A stretch of 13,822 nt of DNA from Planctomycetota bacterium (GTDB taxonomy: Bacteria > Planctomycetota > PUPC01 > JABMSA01 > JAUWKK01): the NCBI GenBank assembly GCA_030614245.1, contig JAUWKK010000029.1, forward strand, positions 1 through 13,822. Reading direction: 5' to 3'. Under the pieces are notes generated by a model. That model searched no databases, was not told the origin of the DNA, and worked only from the letters and a program-made list of their open reading frames with translations. Shown in pieces: positions 13,752 to 13,822 of this stretch (position 1 is its first letter; each line of letters begins with the position of its first letter). A program made the translations under genes and the position numbers.

Positions 13752-13791
13752 CGCTCGTTTCCGCTCATCAGCGCCCAGCGGCGGGCGAGCG
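13752..13791 (+). terminator. Nested hairpin after the exported-protein gene
   Basis: CGCTCG (13752-13757) pairs with CGAGCG (13786-13791), and inside it CCGCT (13761-13765) pairs with AGCGG (13777-13781). It begins one base after the stop codon. No T tract follows, so it may stabilise the transcript end rather than end transcription. Confidence 0.35.
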
Positions 13792-13822
13792 ACAGTCATC
13801 CCTCGATCGAGCGCCGACTATC

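Overview
The window is about 13.8 kb of GC-rich bacterial chromosome. It suggests an uncultured-type member of Planctomycetota (Phycisphaerae-like) or a close relative. The reasons are the gene combination (an FtsX permease fused to an M28-type domain, an OPT-type carrier and a MacB/LolD-type ATPase), the FHA-GAF-sigma54 activator, mixed use of Shine-Dalgarno signals, and a very high load of short palindromic intergenic repeats. This assignment is inference; there is no rRNA or tRNA in the window.

Layout. Positions 1-8130 on the + strand hold a three-gene set. A very long permease (5' end beyond the window edge) carries a degenerate M28 zinc-peptidase domain and C-terminal FtsX membrane modules. 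It is followed 13 bp later by an OPT-like multi-pass transporter and then, after 282 bp of repeats, by an ABC ATPase. The ATPase is the expected motor for the FtsX permease, and all three probably serve one envelope transport function, possibly with peptides or lipoprotein-like substrates. The permease gene carries exact 63-bp copies of a palindromic repeat inserted in frame at two places, and the end of a third copy lies at the window edge in the same frame.

Positions 8131-8431 are almost wholly repeats. At 8432-10096 one reading frame for an alpha/alpha-toroid, glycosidase-like protein is split by a single in-frame TAG at 9458-9460, so it is a young pseudogene, two reinitiated pieces, or a readthrough case. 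Positions 10097-10264 hold a tandem repeat. At 10265-12223 on the - strand lies an intact orphan sigma54-dependent activator with FHA, GAF, AAA+ and Fis-type HTH domains, with no kinase partner or recognisable sigma54 promoter in view.

Positions 12224-13285 are gene-poor. The first half is a mosaic of at least four palindromic repeat families, one of them apparently nested in another; the second half is non-repetitive with no convincing gene. A small exported protein of unknown function (13286-13750, + strand), with a strong ribosome binding site, closes the window.

The most notable points are the in-frame repeat insertions in a membrane protein gene, the loss of nearly all metal ligands in its peptidase-like domain, the permease/OPT/ATPase set as a possible undescribed transport system, and the TAG-split gene.
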